Assembly: GCF_000003815.2 (NCBI RefSeq)
Contig: NC_049983.1
Span: 9,948,800-10,001,756 of the forward strand
DNA length: 52,957 nt
Source: Branchiostoma floridae
Lineage: Eukaryota; Chordata; Leptocardii; Amphioxiformes; Branchiostomatidae
Reading direction: 5' to 3'
Part shown: positions 32,290 to 46,500 of the stretch, piece by piece
Layout of the letters: the number at the start of each line of letters is the position of its first letter
Numbering within the stretch: the first letter of the stretch is position 1
Notes under the pieces: generated by a model
The model's database searches: none
What the model was told of the DNA's origin: nothing
Seen by the model: only the letters and a program-made list of their open reading frames with translations
Translations under genes and position numbers: made by a program

Positions 32290-33960
32290 TACACGTATGC
32301 TGACCACAAAATTTTATGATGTTGATAAAGAGGAGGTAGTATACATTGTCAACAATTTTTTATGACAAGGTTCTTTATTCATAATCAGGATCTATATACA
32401 ATCAACAGCAAGCCGTAATTTTGATGACTGTCTAAGGGCAATAGTGACTGGTACTATTAAACGCTAGTACTGCAGATAGGGGTCGCTGTTAACAAATGCG
32501 GTCCCAAACGTCAAGTATTGTCAAGGATGTTACTGTTGTTTACCAAACCATTGCATCGTCACTTATGTTAGTGCATATGCCCTCGGCGTGCCTAATATTC
32601 AAATGCCAATTGCGGACATAGGGGATTACAAACAAACACACCTTTCGTCATTTTTTAAGAACAATTTAAAGTAAAGATTATGAATCAGAAGGAGCGTTAT
32701 CTAACCTACTTTTCTCGCATAAGAACTTCGACCCGCATTTATGTAATATGTATGGGGTAATGGGTATTAGATAACAAACACTCAACAATGCAGAGTGTTC
32801 AAATGTCTTGTTGCTTGTTTCAATCCAATCCCGACACATATACATGGGGAGTTGATTATGTTTAAGACGTAACAATGGACATTTGTCTTTACAAGGAGCT
32901 TAATCTTTATCACTGGAAGTAAAATTCAGCATTAAGATACAGCGGCAGTGTGACACCCCATTCTACTAGCGCAGTGATCTCAGCGGTTGACCCAGCGATT
33001 GACAGATAGCTCAACGGACTTTATACTTTAATAGATAGAAAACAAATCTTTTTACTCTTTGTGTATCCTATTGTCTTTTCTTAGATACTTTTTGCATGAC
33101 ATTTAAGTCACAAAGTTAAAGGTTACACAGATCCAAATTAGTTCGCAACTAAATAGGGCCTTATGTAGTACGAGCACACATTAGATCAGGCGCGCTATGC
33201 AAACAAAGCGGTATTGTCCGTACTCTTCTGCAGCCATTGTTTGCAAACTGGAGAGGTGGGCGGAGGCACCACACCGCCATTTTGAAACGGGTCCAAAAGT
33301 GACGGGATGCGTATGAATGATCCGCATTTGTAGACGTACGGAATCGTAGAGAAGTCGCTGTGGACTGTACATTTCAAAGGTACCTGATTTCCTTGTAACA
33401 TATGGATCAGTGTTAGTGATGTGTATGTATGTATTTGCATGTGTGGCCGTGGCATCACTGTTCTAGCCTTAAATGTTACATGTAAATATGCATCTTGAAA
33501 ACAACAACAAAAGTGACGGCATTTGCACAGGGACCGAGGAAGTAGATAGAAAACAATTGATGATTTAGTATATAGGCTTTGCCACACTGCTAAATGTTGG
33601 TGGCTTCAAACGCGGTGTGTTGTTATATAAACTTGTTTACGCCAGCTGTGCCGAAAAAAACATTTGCGTTCTGTTGACAGTGATGTAAGACTAAATGTTT
33701 ACAACAGATAAGGACCAAAGTTGCAGGTACGTCCTTTCTTTTATTAGCAATGACGAATACGTTTGAGACTAATTTTTGCTCTTTCATACATCTGTGCATG
33801 TATGTATGTAATACTATGTGTTTGCGATGGCAATCCTATATCCAGCGTTTTATAATCTGTAACGCTCCAAAGCCCACACTACCAAGCCCTTTCAGTGAGT
33901 TAGCAATGTGTGTTTGGGTAACCTTTCACCCCATGACCCAGTTTTAGTGTCGCCTTAGTT
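32290..33960. repeat. Duplicated intergenic segment, copy III (upstream of gene 3)
   Basis: It aligns in blocks with 6670-9620 and with the right part of 9955-10870. It includes the octamer-bearing gctatgcaaacaaagc (33193) and, near 33860, a gctccaaagcccacact block that recurs at 34195 and about 9510. The whole upstream region was therefore duplicated along with the gene. Confidence 0.75.
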
Positions 33961-34189
33961 GAGATGCCAGATATATTCAATTAGTACAAAATTGAAAACT
34001 GATACACTTTCTTTTATCTCCATATAGTCCACTCAGAATATTGCTATCATGGCAATCTTGGTTTGGGCCACATTTCCAAACCGGGGCCCGACCGGGTTGT
34101 TTGCGGAACTAATGGTACAAGACCGTGCAGAAATCATATTCGTGTCTTATTTCTTCATTTTGTAAACTACAAACCAGGTAATGTTTTGA

Positions 34190-34295
34190 TCCTACAACGC
34201 TCCAACGCCCGCACTAATGCCAAGCCCTTTCAGAAGTAATGTTTTTGTGTAGGAAACCTGACACTCCTTAGGTTGACCCAGTTTTTAGGCTAGGC
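34190..34295. repeat. Second local copy of the gctccaa block
   Basis: caacgctccaacgcccgcac, aagccctttcag and gttgacccagtttt repeat the order seen at 33855-33960. Both lie between genes 2 and 3. Confidence 0.6.
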
Positions 34296-34867
34296 CCAAT
34301 CTACGGAATTCCAAAACTGCTGGACCTGAAAATCGACCGGCGGTGTATTAGTGTCACACAAATCTAGCCTCACTCGAAGGACATTGCAGAAGTCACAATG
34401 AAAACATTACAATTGATCCATTTTTATCTTCATATTCCAACAAAATGTCATCACCTTCTCTACCTAAATACGTTGTTTAAAGTATTACCTTTACTTTCTT
34501 CACCGTCTTACTCTTTGTCGTATGAAATTCACTACATTCACTACAATGGAATCATAGTAGTTTGTAATAGTATCTATCAATATTCTTCTCTCGTTGGGTT
34601 ACATGTCAAATCTTTAAGAGTCCTATTATGGGATGCAAATTAAACAGTGATATCCATTAGTTGTATTTGATTATCGGTAACTTTATATCATCGCTTAAGC
34701 TGTCGGCATATGAATTTGACAAGTCACGACGATCCCTCCGCCCCTTTCTGAGTTATTCTGTTTCAAAGTCTCAAACAAAGTCGACCCTCTTTACTTTCAG
34801 AATAAGCAGTTAGGGAGACCAAACCTACATCAGTTAGTGTATGCGCCAATCTAATATTACCACTTAA

Positions 34868-35823
34868 CCCTATTCAGACCGGGGGGGGGGGGGGGGGGGC
34901 TTTTAAGGCCCCCCCTAACTTCGATGTCCTAAAACCCCAAAACGGTTTACGCTAGAGCCCCCAAATTTGGGGGGTTTTCCTAAAAAATTTTTGGCAACAA
35001 TTTTGCGAATTTTGACAAATTTTCCGGTTTTTCATGGGGCCCGGGCAACCGTTTTTTGACGGGGAGTTTTTCCCAAAATCCCAATTTTTGGGTCTAACCA
35101 TGTATTTTTCCCCTTTATTTGCTAAAATCCCGGCATTTTGGTACAAAAAGAAAATCTTATATTATGTCGCCATATCTTTCATAATTATATATGCATAAAT
35201 TATGCTAATTTGATGACGTCATCAGCCCAAAATCCAAGATGGCGGACCGAATGGCCAAATCAATAATAACAAGCTAATTATCCCTTAAAATTTGTAACTA
35301 CCTGGTATTTTTTCATCAAAAACCATCTAAATGAATGAATTTAGTCTATTTCCATTGCCCTTTGTGATTATTTGTTGCCAAAAAAGTATTTTTATAAATA
35401 CAAGGTGGTGGATATAATATGGCGGAGCCCAACTCGTATCTTAGATGTGCATGACGTCATTTTATGACGTCATCTTGACGTCATTGATGTTGCTATTGGC
35501 AACGCAAGTCGTAATAAACATTATTATTCTGTTATCTGCACTTGTTGTTACATTTTTGTAGCATAACTTGAAGTTTTCTGAGAATACCATTTTTCATGGG
35601 TTTGGCCAATGTAATCGAATTGATGACGTCATAATTACGTCATCTTACGTCAACGTTACGTCAAACGTCACATTCTTGTCAGATATTATGTCGAAATTAT
35701 GTCCTAAAGATTTAGTGGCCCTACGACACGTCGTTTTAGAGTTATAGGACTTAGAAGTGGAGGGCCTCAAAAGCCCCCCCCCCCCGGTCCAGGGATGACC
35801 AAAAAAGCCCGGTCTGAATAGGG
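34868..35823. mobile_element. piggyBac-like TTAA MITE, 956 bp
   Basis: The perfect 16-bp terminal inverted repeats CCCTATTCAGACCGGG and CCCGGTCTGAATAGGG are flanked by TTAA at 34864-34867 and 35824-35827, the hallmark target duplication of piggyBac-type elements. No transposase frame. It carries a run of about 20 G (34880 onward), a C-run near 35774, many TGACGTCA palindromes and an aagatggcgg motif. Confidence 0.85.
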
Positions 35824-36319
35824 TTAAACATCAAGTGTTATCTGTATCATACCACATTCATTTCTTATTCGCTTCATTTCTTTCAATGTTTTACGGTATT
35901 CCACCTTTCCTCGGTTGTTCTGATATATCAGCCTAATGTATGCATGTGCAGCGAGTAAACTCTTTTATGTGGCTTTTGCGTGCGCATTCAACGGTACGGT
36001 AAGGACATATTGTCTGGTAACGCGTGGTCAAAGTACTACATTTCTTATGACTCATTGTTTCAAGCTGCATAGTTAGTCTTGACACGCGAAGGAAAATATT
36101 GACTTAACAGAACTGCAGTCACGTTCGGTAAAGTCAATTTCAAAGTTAACTACGGGTTAAGTGCGTAAAGGTCTAAACATGAACTTGTACCATGTGCCAT
36201 GAACGATGATAAGGCTTCTTGGCAAACAGAGCGGAGCTGTTCTCTTGTTGCCCGCATTTTCACAGCATAGATAGGTGGTCACAACACATTATTAGTTCAC
36301 ATTTTCAGTTGAAAACGTT

Positions 36320-36640
36320 CTAGTTGGAAAAGTTGTGATAACTTGTTTCGAACGGTTATTTCGATAATTGTCTATGTACTAGTGAATTAATGAGTAAGAG
36401 GGGTGCTATCGCATTTTTTCACTAATGGGCATTTGACTTTATACTAGTGAATTAATGTGGGAGGGAGGGGTGCTGTCACATTCTTTAGTAGGCACACATG
36501 TAGACCATTTAAAAAAAATCCTTTTCTAGTGAATTACTAATGTGATAGAGGGGTGCTATCATATTTCTTCACTAATAATCATTTTACCTTCTACTAGTAT
36601 ATTATGGGGATATATACTAGTATATTATGGGGTCATAAAG
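36320..36640. repeat. Tandem units with gaggggtgctatc
   Basis: At least three units share ctagtgaatta, gaggggtgct and a tcac/tcata-type ending, spaced 60-80 bp apart. The first part (agttggaaaagttgtgataa) also occurs in the gene 1 intron at about 5030, so this is a dispersed family. Confidence 0.65.
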
Positions 36641-37060
36641 GGGAGATATATCAAGCTACCTGTGTCCGAGAGGATTTGTAAATATTGCCCCTCAAATGCT
36701 GTGGAAGACGAGAGTCATTTTATCACTAATTGTTCTTTTTATGATGATATAAGAAACCAACTATTTATAAGTGTATCCAAAATACACGCTTACTTTCCAA
36801 CTATTCCTGACAATGAAAAATCAATCCTACTATTAAAATCAAAGAACCCACACATTATAAAAGAAGTGGGTAAATTCGTCTTCCACTGCCTAAAGAGAAG
36901 AAGTCTAACCCAACAAAACCAGTATAATGTACATTAGCATAGCATAGTCATAGAATGTAGCTCCTAGCACCTTTGTATTTTTCCTTATTTTACATGTTGT
37001 TTGTACCTGCAATTAGCCCTCGGGCAAGAACTTGCAATAAACATATCATTATGTGATAAA
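36638..37060 (+). mobile_element. LINE 3' fragment
   Basis: The frame after about 36641 reads LPVSERICKYCPSNAVEDES and HFITNCSFYDDIRNQL, the same Cys-His knuckle end as the LINE at 20594 (RVCQFC, VEDEVHF, C). It stops at 36937 and ends with a caataaacatatcatta tail. All of the reverse transcriptase core is missing. It is a diverged, dead copy of the same type. Confidence 0.8.
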
Positions 37061-37285
37061 GGGATGTTAACGTTATTCTCTATGGACATTATCTAGGGTA
37101 GAGAAGATGATAAACTGATTCAATTTGAGGAAATAATCGTTTTTCATGGTGAGAAACACTTAGAAAGGGCCAATCGAAAAGGTTAACATTAGTTTAGACG
37201 GTATGAAGTCGTGGAACTCTACTTATAATGTAAATTCCTAACCAAAGGAGCAAATAACAGGGGCTTGGCGTCATATCCAACCTAT

Positions 37286-37316
37286 GGCAAATGATTTACC
37301 GGGTGATCTATAAATA
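37286..37316 (+). promoter_or_regulatory. Gene 3 core promoter with TATA box
   Basis: gcaaatgatttaccgggtga followed by tctataaata, with TATAAATA at 37309-37316. It is 200 bp upstream of the start codon and matches the gene 2 block with one difference in about 28 bases. The sequence upstream of the block differs between the genes, so the block itself looks selected. Confidence 0.65.
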
Positions 37317-37508
37317 CACGGATTAACCAATAGGCTTATGACTTCTTTGTTTGCCGTCTATTGACCTATGAAAATAAGATACATCTTCAGGTGGTCAGAT
37401 TTAGGTCGCTCGTCAGTCAACAACAGTTAATTTATTGTTTGTTGGATTTCTGTTGTCCTAGGAAAGCTATTTGTGTTAACCTGACAGGACGGATTGACGC
37501 AGGACGAG

Positions 37509-37554
37509 ATGGCCCTCAAGATCTTCGTCATATGCGCAGTTTTCATCATCAAAG
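37509..37554 (+). CDS. Gene 3 exon 1: signal peptide
   Basis: MALKIFVICAVFIIK, then a gtaaga donor in phase 1. The upstream bases gacgag just before the ATG are identical in gene 2, supporting this start. An acceptor-like tcctag about 50 bp upstream is also shared, so an extra 5' UTR exon is possible. Confidence 0.82.
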
Positions 37555-40500
37555 GTAAGACGAAGATTTTTAAAAAGTGTTTGCTCGGTGCAAGGTCATT
37601 GACCACTTCTAGGAACTCGACTACGATCACTGTGGCTGTATCTCTCAGTCTCACAAAGTCAGAAACATCGAGCTTCAGCAAGATCGGCAATCTGAAGTAA
37701 TATTAAGCGAAGCAAGGGTTACGAGGCTGCTCGGGAAATTCCCTACCCCATTTAGCCGAATGGTTTGATCCACTCACACCGGAAAGGACCCCTATCTCTC
37801 TTTTCGATAAGTGTGGCGGGTTCTTTACGTGCCCGGGGTGTGGCTCTCCCCGAACACGATTACACCAGATAATGTACAGCAAATGCCGGATCGACAACGA
37901 CTAATCTCCAAGCAGATCCTACGATGGCATAAGATAGTACTAAACTGGCCAAGGAATGTGGTCAGACAAAGTGTACATTTGGAAACACAATCCTAGACCG
38001 GCTTCACTTCTCTGGAAGCTTTTAAAACTGTCTTATATGCTACCGTAGAATCTGCTTGGAGATTAGACAACAACAACTGCTTGTTTGAATATCAGCAATA
38101 AAAAGAAAACATCTTATATTTTAAAATTGTGTGCACCATAGTGACGAGTGCCTCGGACCCGTGGACTACAACAGCTAATTTGAGCAGGCTTTTGACTGAT
38201 CATTTTGGGGACAACCGCCACCATGTCACCAACCCTGACGGCAAAGCTGCTGCCTTTCATTTCATCAAAGACACTTTCACGAGCTACGGCTTGCAGGTGA
38301 TAGATGGTGACTTCAACACGGACAACTTAAACGTAAGAAAAAGTCGCATTCTCCTGTAATCTAATTATACTTTTCACACTTTTGAGGTCTGCACCAATTT
38401 TCATGCCACATATTATCGCCTTTGGCAAGTCCCTCAAACTTGCCGACTTTTCCTGATATCTATTAGCTAACAATTTGGTAATATTAATGAAAGGTCAACA
38501 CTGTGTTTAAGGTGGTATCTCACTGTACTTGGGGCACAGGTGCGGCACTGCAGGGTTCGAAAGATTGCTGAATGAATTTCAGAGATTATTTCCTTACGTT
38601 GTGTGCAAATAATACAGCAGTGCTACAGTGAACGAACCCTGCAGTGCCGCATCGGTGCCCCCATTGCAGTGAGATACCACCTTAAGGTAGCTTTGCCTGG
38701 GGAGGGGGGGGGGGGTCGTATTGAAGAACTCTACATATGGAAATTTGCGTTTTTGTCTCCAGCTGAAAGGCATCAATGTAGCAGGAATGTGGCCGGGCCG
38801 TCTGACCGGGACCCGCCTGGACAGACCCATCGTGCTGACGGCTCACTATGACAGTTCTCGGGGCAAGGCTGCCGTCCAAGACAACGGGTCCGGCCTGGCC
38901 GCCCTGATGGAGGCCGCCCGACTCATCACGTCCCAACCCTGCATCCAGGACTACCTGGTCGTGTTCGCTGCCTTTGATTTTGAGATAAAAGAGAATCCAG
39001 GTAAATCGCTGAAATTTCACTGTCATAACACTAACATAGTCTACAAGCAGACCCTTTGGTGTGTTAAAGATACTAGTAGTATCAAAGCTGGCAAAAGAGT
39101 ATAGCCGGCACCTTCGGTGCCCGTTTGACTCCCTTTGACCGGCTATACTTCTTGGCCAGCTTTAATACTATCTCTAATGCACCATAGGGTCTGCTTAGAG
39201 ACTACACTGTCACACATCAAGGGCCATCAAGGAAATCAGTGGTCGACCAAGGAGTTTGTGATATCTAAATAACGTTTTCGGCAGTAATACGGCCGATGTT
39301 CTCTCGATCATCGCGCGATTTTTTAGAGGTCGACCAGTGTTCGCAGGTCACGATACAATTGCAATAGGGCAGATTTTTAGGCGGAAAATACGCTCGGGTG
39401 GCATTCTGGCGATTGGCAAATACGGTCAAAGTTCATCTACTGTATCTGTATCAGTATAACCAGCCTTCGGCGTAACACACAAGATTCGCAGCAGCTGGTT
39501 ATATTGCATTGGACGACCTGTCGCAGCTAATCTTGGCACATCTATTGTATTTGTATCAGTGTCAGTGTGACTAGGATATGTAAACAATGTATCTATAGAA
39601 ACATCATTCAAAGAAGCCTAGTACGTAACTTGTCAAAACCCAATCACTTACTGCTTACGCATTGTTGTAAAATGTGTTTCAATGGTATGGTAATTGAATA
39701 AGACAATCGACCTATAATACCATATATAACTTTCAATGATCAGTGTTATTTCTTTGTGACGCTATTCTCAAGATATTCTTTCCAACAGCGGATCACACTG
39801 ACGCGGCATGTTACAAAGGGTACTGCGGGAGTAAGGATTTCGTTCAACAGTACATGTTGCGGTATCTGGATTCTGTTGGCGTCAACGTCGCCAACATCAA
39901 CGGCGTCATCATCATGGACTCCATCCTCAACTTTAACGGTACCCTGGGGGCGCAGACACTTCCCCCAAACTCCACAGAGGTGAGTCATGACACAATCATC
40001 TCGCATGCCAGAAAAGCAAAGGTTCAGGCTAAAACCAATGTAGGTACGTACGTATTACGTACGTATACTCTGGTCGGGACTACATCTTTACCGCAACGCC
40101 ACCTTGCGGCTAGGGGTATCAGGGCCCATGCAGACCCTGACCGATGAGTGCAATTAGCGTACAGGGTGCATTTACATGAAAAGAAATTCCTCCTACAGTA
40201 AGAGTGGCCACGCCTGGCCTTTCCAAGAAGCTTCTTAAGCATTGATCATCGCAGATCCCTAACCTCCTTAATGGTTGCGTGATAATAACTTGCCCCCAGT
40301 GTAATGTATGACGTACCAAAGAGATCCATTACAATCCAATTCGAATCCATTCCAGGTTCCAGGCCTGAAGGAGAGTTACGAGAGTGTAAAACAGGACGCC
40401 TTCAAGGGAAACTTCATTTTAGTGACCTCCCGGGAAGAGTACGACTTCCCGCTGTACTCGGCGTTCTACAACAGGTGGGACCAGGCGGGACAGCCGCAGT

Positions 40501-43500
40501 ACAAACGGCAGGTAAGGTGGAGATGTAGGGTACATGGTATAAGGAGATTCGTGGTTCTAAATACGCATGCGCAAGGTCAAAGGTGTGCGCCCGTCTCGTC
40601 TCGTCCATGCTTCATACACATCCAGACTGTGTAGGTAATTTGCATAACAATGTTTGGGACATTCATGGGTTTGTTTTAGAGACCTTGACCTTTGACCTTA
40701 TGCATACATTGTTTGAATTATGAGCCTCATTATTGGGATGCTTTCATTTCACAACGCATATTTATATAAAAGATAAATAACCAACGCGTATCAGTGCTAA
40801 TTCAATGCGACTGTAGATATTTCACCCCCCCCCCCAAAAAAAAAGTATTATGTGGAACCAACCTACAAAGGTATTTCTTTTAGTCGGTGCTGCTCCCTCT
40901 GAAGGACGTGGTGACAGCTGTAGAAACACAGTCGGATCCTAACTGGAATGTGTACAGGGAGTTCATCAGTGACGACCTGACGAGTTTCTGGAACGCCAGC
41001 ACCGACATCAAGGCCATGTTGCTGACTGACACATGTATGTACTTTCATACATTTAAGCAAACGCAGATACTCCCCTTCTCGTTGTTGTAAAGCGTGCAAA
41101 CACTGACAATGATTGGATATAAGAAAATTCTTATATACTCAACCAGTTTGTACCCACTTTGCTTACGCTTCGATGTCTCTAAGACACTTTCTTCAGAGCT
41201 AATCTGACTGGAGTTCTGTTTCTCGCCGCCGTATATGTAGGTGGCGCTTTTGCGACGAGAACACAATCCCAAACGTGGTTAAGTTCGTATCCCCCCTCGT
41301 CCGGGTTCATCACTTGGGTTGACTTTCTTATCCAATTTGTTAGTATAGAAGCTCCGAGGAATGTGTCTGAGAGACATAGAAACGAAAGCAAAGTGAGTAC
41401 AAACCGGTTGAATGTGTAAAATAAATCTTTTATATCCTATATTCTAGCAACCTGATGAATTTGTTATTGAAAAAAAAACTGACAATGATCTCTTATTAAG
41501 ACGTTCAAAACTTAAAACCATAGAACATCAAGTGCAAACTGTATTGGTATAAACAGTACGGACAGTATGGAAGTGAACAATCAATTGCTATATAAACATA
41601 CTACTTACAACACATTGCTGTAATTGTATTGACCAACAAGAGTGTATGGTTGTTTTGATATGATTTGTATCAGTGAGCTTGCGTGGAAGAGGCAGACTCA
41701 ACCACGGGGTTGATGACAAAATGGTCCTGACGAAAGAGCGACTTGAATTCCTCAAGAAGATCACAGATGTGGTCACCAGAACAGTGATGGACCTGGCTAA
41801 GTTCAAGGACACTTGTAAAGGTAATATTTTCCATGTTATAGGTGCAGCCGATATGTCCTTCTTCTCATTGATATACTGTCTCATTGCAAAGAATAGACAA
41901 TGATTTGCTTGTTGCCTTCGCCAAGAAGGCTATGGAATCGGTTGAGCCATGGTGTGGTGGGTATGTATGTAGGTCAACAGCATTTAACTCAAGAAATTGT
42001 GGATAGATTTTGAAATTATTGAAGGTGTGAAGCGATCGTAGAAAAGGGTATACCTGGCGTTTTCCTACAGTGCTGCAGCGGGCTTTGTATTTTTGTGTAT
42101 TTGTCTGAACAACATAACTCGAAAAGCTGTGACTGTATCTTCATGATATTTGGTAGATGCGTTGTGGAAAGAAAGGTCAAGATCGGAAATGGTTCACTTA
42201 AAAATTAATCATTTAAAGATGTGCAAGTTCGTTAATGAAAATGTTGTTGTCTTCTGTTGTCTTCAGATCCCATGACAGAAGCTCCTGCAGCCTTCAGAAA
42301 AGGTTTCCAAATGAGCGGGACACTTGCCATGCCTCAGGGAGGCCAAGACGTGACCATCACGGTGGACGAGTTCACGCCCTCGGGATGGATGGCGATAACT
42401 GTGGTGTTCGTGGTTTCTGGAGGAGTACACAAATATGCAGGTACTAGTACTGCACAAAGTTGCAGCTTGAATTCGCGTCAAAAACAGTTTAGTATTTAAT
42501 GCAGTGTCAAATCCATATCCATACTTTGAGCAGTGGATACAGCATTTCACATATCACGAGCATTACATTCATGATAATTATGACGTCGTACTGGATGCGG
42601 TCTACAAGAAATTTACAAAAGCTCTAGCCTGATTAACTCTCACTAGCTGCCCGCCTAACATTCGGCCAGCCTCCTAGCATGTAGGGGCCAGTTACAGCCC
42701 CAGACAGCAGAATTTGTGTTACACACAGACTATAAAAACTCAAGTAGGTATCAGATTCCGTAGTTATTTCTCATGAATCTCTGAATTAGTAAACCATTTG
42801 GCTCTATTTCTTTCCTTTCAAGGGCGCTTCAATCCGGATGACAACCGCGTGTCACTGTGGGTTCCAGACCCTGAGTGGGACTTAGTAAACTGTTTCTTGT
42901 CAGGCCACGTGAGTATCATAAACTCAACACAAAAACATTGTCGTTGAAGAGGTTCGTCAGTCACGTATGAATACAGTTACTTCAAATTTTCTTAAAACAA
43001 TGACTGTTTTTAAAGGTAAGATACATACATATACCTCCAAATTTTCGACGGCTGACAGTCCATCTTGCTCACGGCCGCGGAGAGTGACCCAGTGTCGATC
43101 TCGCGAGAGAGCACGAGACTGGGCCAGGCTTTCGTAACTGTAAGGACTGTCAGCCGTCGAAAATTTGGAGGTACATGTATGTACCTTATTGTTTGGAGAA
43201 AATTTGGAGTAAAAAGTTTGTCGATCATATCTAGTTTAAAGACCTATCAATTGCATTACACTATAAACTACTGAGAAGTCTCTGTGTGGTTACATAAATT
43301 TTATAATGATATTCATTTGGTCAGTATCGTATATTCATATTGATCACCGAGGCTACTCATGTGGTTGGGTCGGAAAGAATGAATTCCGAAATTGCTGTTT
43401 CTCTTAAAATGATTGGCATTTTGTCATTGGGAGGCTTGTATTTTTCTTTCAATGGTACTCTTTTTTTATAATTGCGCTTCAAATTTGTGCAGCAAGCACT

Positions 43501-46500
43501 ATGAGTGATTCGTTGAGTCGATAGAAAGTGCCCATATTTCCCAGCCAACTCCAGTCACTTTTGGACTATATTACTAAGGAGAACTTCAGCAATCTTGCAA
43601 CCATTGAATGTAGGAAAACGGTATCACTGAACAAATTTTTAATAATGCATGATAACATACATTTCTTAAAGTAGCAACGGAGGAATGATTGGTCAACTTT
43701 TCCAAGTTTTACTGAGTGTATATGTAATCGCATGTAGTCTGGATATACTGAATGGAATAATCATACTGTTTCTACATTATTAACGTTATTCTGTTAATGA
43801 TATGAAAAACGCTTGAAGATTTTTTTTATATCTTTCATTATCCTTATCTCTATTGTAAGGTAGCAACGTTTTTCGTATGTTACTGATGACAAATATTGTG
43901 TTCGTTCTCAGCTACATGAGATGAACTCGGGAGTACTGTTTACGGGGGAACTGAACGGAAAGTGTGGTGACTATTGGCCTCATGATGTCCTCACAATAGT
44001 AGCCAGCGACTCCGGAGGTACGTAGCGCAATGCGCATTGCACTTTCTGATATTTATGACCCCCTCCTGCAAAAGTGGTGTCTTCCTGACGTCACTGCTGG
44101 AGAGAGAAAGGGTCATTCTGTGAACAAGGTTGACGGAGATCGACCGAAAATTTAGGGGTAAGTCCCTACATTATCTTAGTGTTGGAAAGAAAGTTTAGCC
44201 TTTCTCTATAATGCAATGCACATTGATTTTCTTCTATTATCTCTTCTTCGTCTTCTTCATCTATCATTTTTGGCAACGCCTTAGGGGCAAGCCTTTTGGC
44301 GACGCTTTAGTGGCGAACTTTTTGGCGACGCCTTAGTGACGAGCCCAACGGTGCAGTATTGTGGCGCGTAGCTTGGCAAAAGGCAAATTGCTGGAAAGGA
44401 AACATCCTGCGTTTTCTTAAAAAAATGTTACATTTTTATTTTTTCACTTTCAGCTTCTGCAATGTACTTCTAGAATATGTAACCCAAAATGTAGAGATTG
44501 TAAATAAAATAAGCAATCAATGACTGCAAAAAACAACTGTTTCTGCTTGTACAGGATCGTGTGGCTTGACCCCATCAAGCACTACGGAAAATCTGCGCTC
44601 GCTTCTGACCAACCATTTCAACGGAAACCGTCATCACGTAACCAACCCCGAAGGGAAGAAGGCCGCAGCGGATTACATCCACGCCACTCTGAAGAGTTAC
44701 GGCATGCAGATTTACGTCGACAAGTTCCACACAGAGAACTCAGGGGTAAGAAACACTTAGTTTTCTCATGGACAAGCAGTTATGTTAGCAATGGAAGTGG
44801 CATTTATCATTACGCGTCAAAGCGCAAAGAAATCAAGTCACATAGTCAGGCAACTCTGCGTTAAGTTTGGCATTCGAAGGACGTTTCGAAGAAAACAGTT
44901 CCGAAATTTTGTTCCCTAAGGCCTTGCTGAAAAAAAAATCGAAATTTACATTATCACAATCCAATACTGTAAGCCCAAACGCATGAGTGGCTCCACGAGC
45001 CTTGTTTTGCGGTGAACCTTTAGTAAATTTAAAAAGAAAAACCTTCATGACATCAGCCTGAATATTGATAATTGTTAGTAAATGTTACAAACTTTAATCT
45101 GTTTTGGTATTTCTCAGTACAAAGGTAAGAATATCGTAGGGATATGGCGAGGCATCAATTCTGAAGGAACCGGAGATCAGAGTTCAGACAAGCCCGTGAT
45201 TCTGGGAGCTCACTACGACACCTGCAGGGACAACCCGGGAGTGGACGACAATGGATCTGGTCTTGCAGCTCTGCTGGAAGCCGCTAGGGTCATCTCAACA
45301 CAGCCGTGTGTCCCGACTCACTCCGTCGTCTTTGTCGCGTTTGATCTTCAATGTCGCGGTAAGCTGTTATCACGGACAATGTTAGCAGTTCCGGTACAAA
45401 AATTAAAAAGGAAGATTACACATATTTGTAGCAACTGTCTACATAGGCTGGCTAAAATCGCGCTTACAGTGGCCCGTCCCTTAGTCGGAGGAGGGCATGT
45501 AGCTCCTGGCGAAAGGTGGTATACACAGGCTATCGTCTGCTCAGTTCTAACTCCAGGCATCGTTGCATCTGTATCCATCTGTAACCACCATCTGCTACAT
45601 TCGGCATACTAGCTTCGCATGCACTGTCAGCGCAGCAGCAGCTGGTAACATTACACCGGACGACCTGTCACATCTAACCTCGGCACATCTAACAGTAGGC
45701 GCTAGCGCTGTTTAAAGCTATGTAATGATTGACTTTGAGTCATTACATGGGTCTGCCTAGGCAGCTTTGGGCTAGTAGCGGCAGAACCTACAAAAATGCG
45801 AACATAATGATAATGATAATGCACCTACAGTACTTGGTGGTAATGAATTCTACTCTACGGTTAATATTTCCGAACCTTTCGATTCTGGGTTCTGTATTCC
45901 TCCAACTTGTTGGTCAATTCAGTTTTTTGTCATATATTTCCCTCAGATAACAATGACGACACGGCGTGCTCTAAAGGACAGTGTGGGAGCAAGTTTTTCG
46001 TGGAAGAGACTCTTGTCCCATACTTGGCCTCCCTTGACATTAAATCATCGGACATTCAGGGTGTCATCATAATGGACTCCATACTCAACTACAACAACAC
46101 GAAAAACTCGCAAACAGCTCCTCCAGGCTTCGAAAACGTAGGTATATCTACTGACATTTTTTTTGCAAAATTTCATAATTGAAAGAAATGTTGTACCCAG
46201 TGTGTAAGGATATTCATCTCACAAGACTCACATGACAATATTTTTTCTTGAAATAAATTTTTCTTTGTATATTTTTGATAGACTCCATTGTGGGAAGATG
46301 TGTATGTGGCAGAAGAAGAAGATGGCGTCCGAGGAAATTTCATCGCTATATTCAGCAGGCAGGGTTACGACCAGCCGCTATACTCCATCCTCCACGACAG
46401 GTGGAACGAGGAATGTAATCCACAGTACAAAAGACGGGTGAGTACCAGATGGTTTCGGATAAAGAAAAGCCAGCAAATACATGGTATTTAACAAGCTGCA

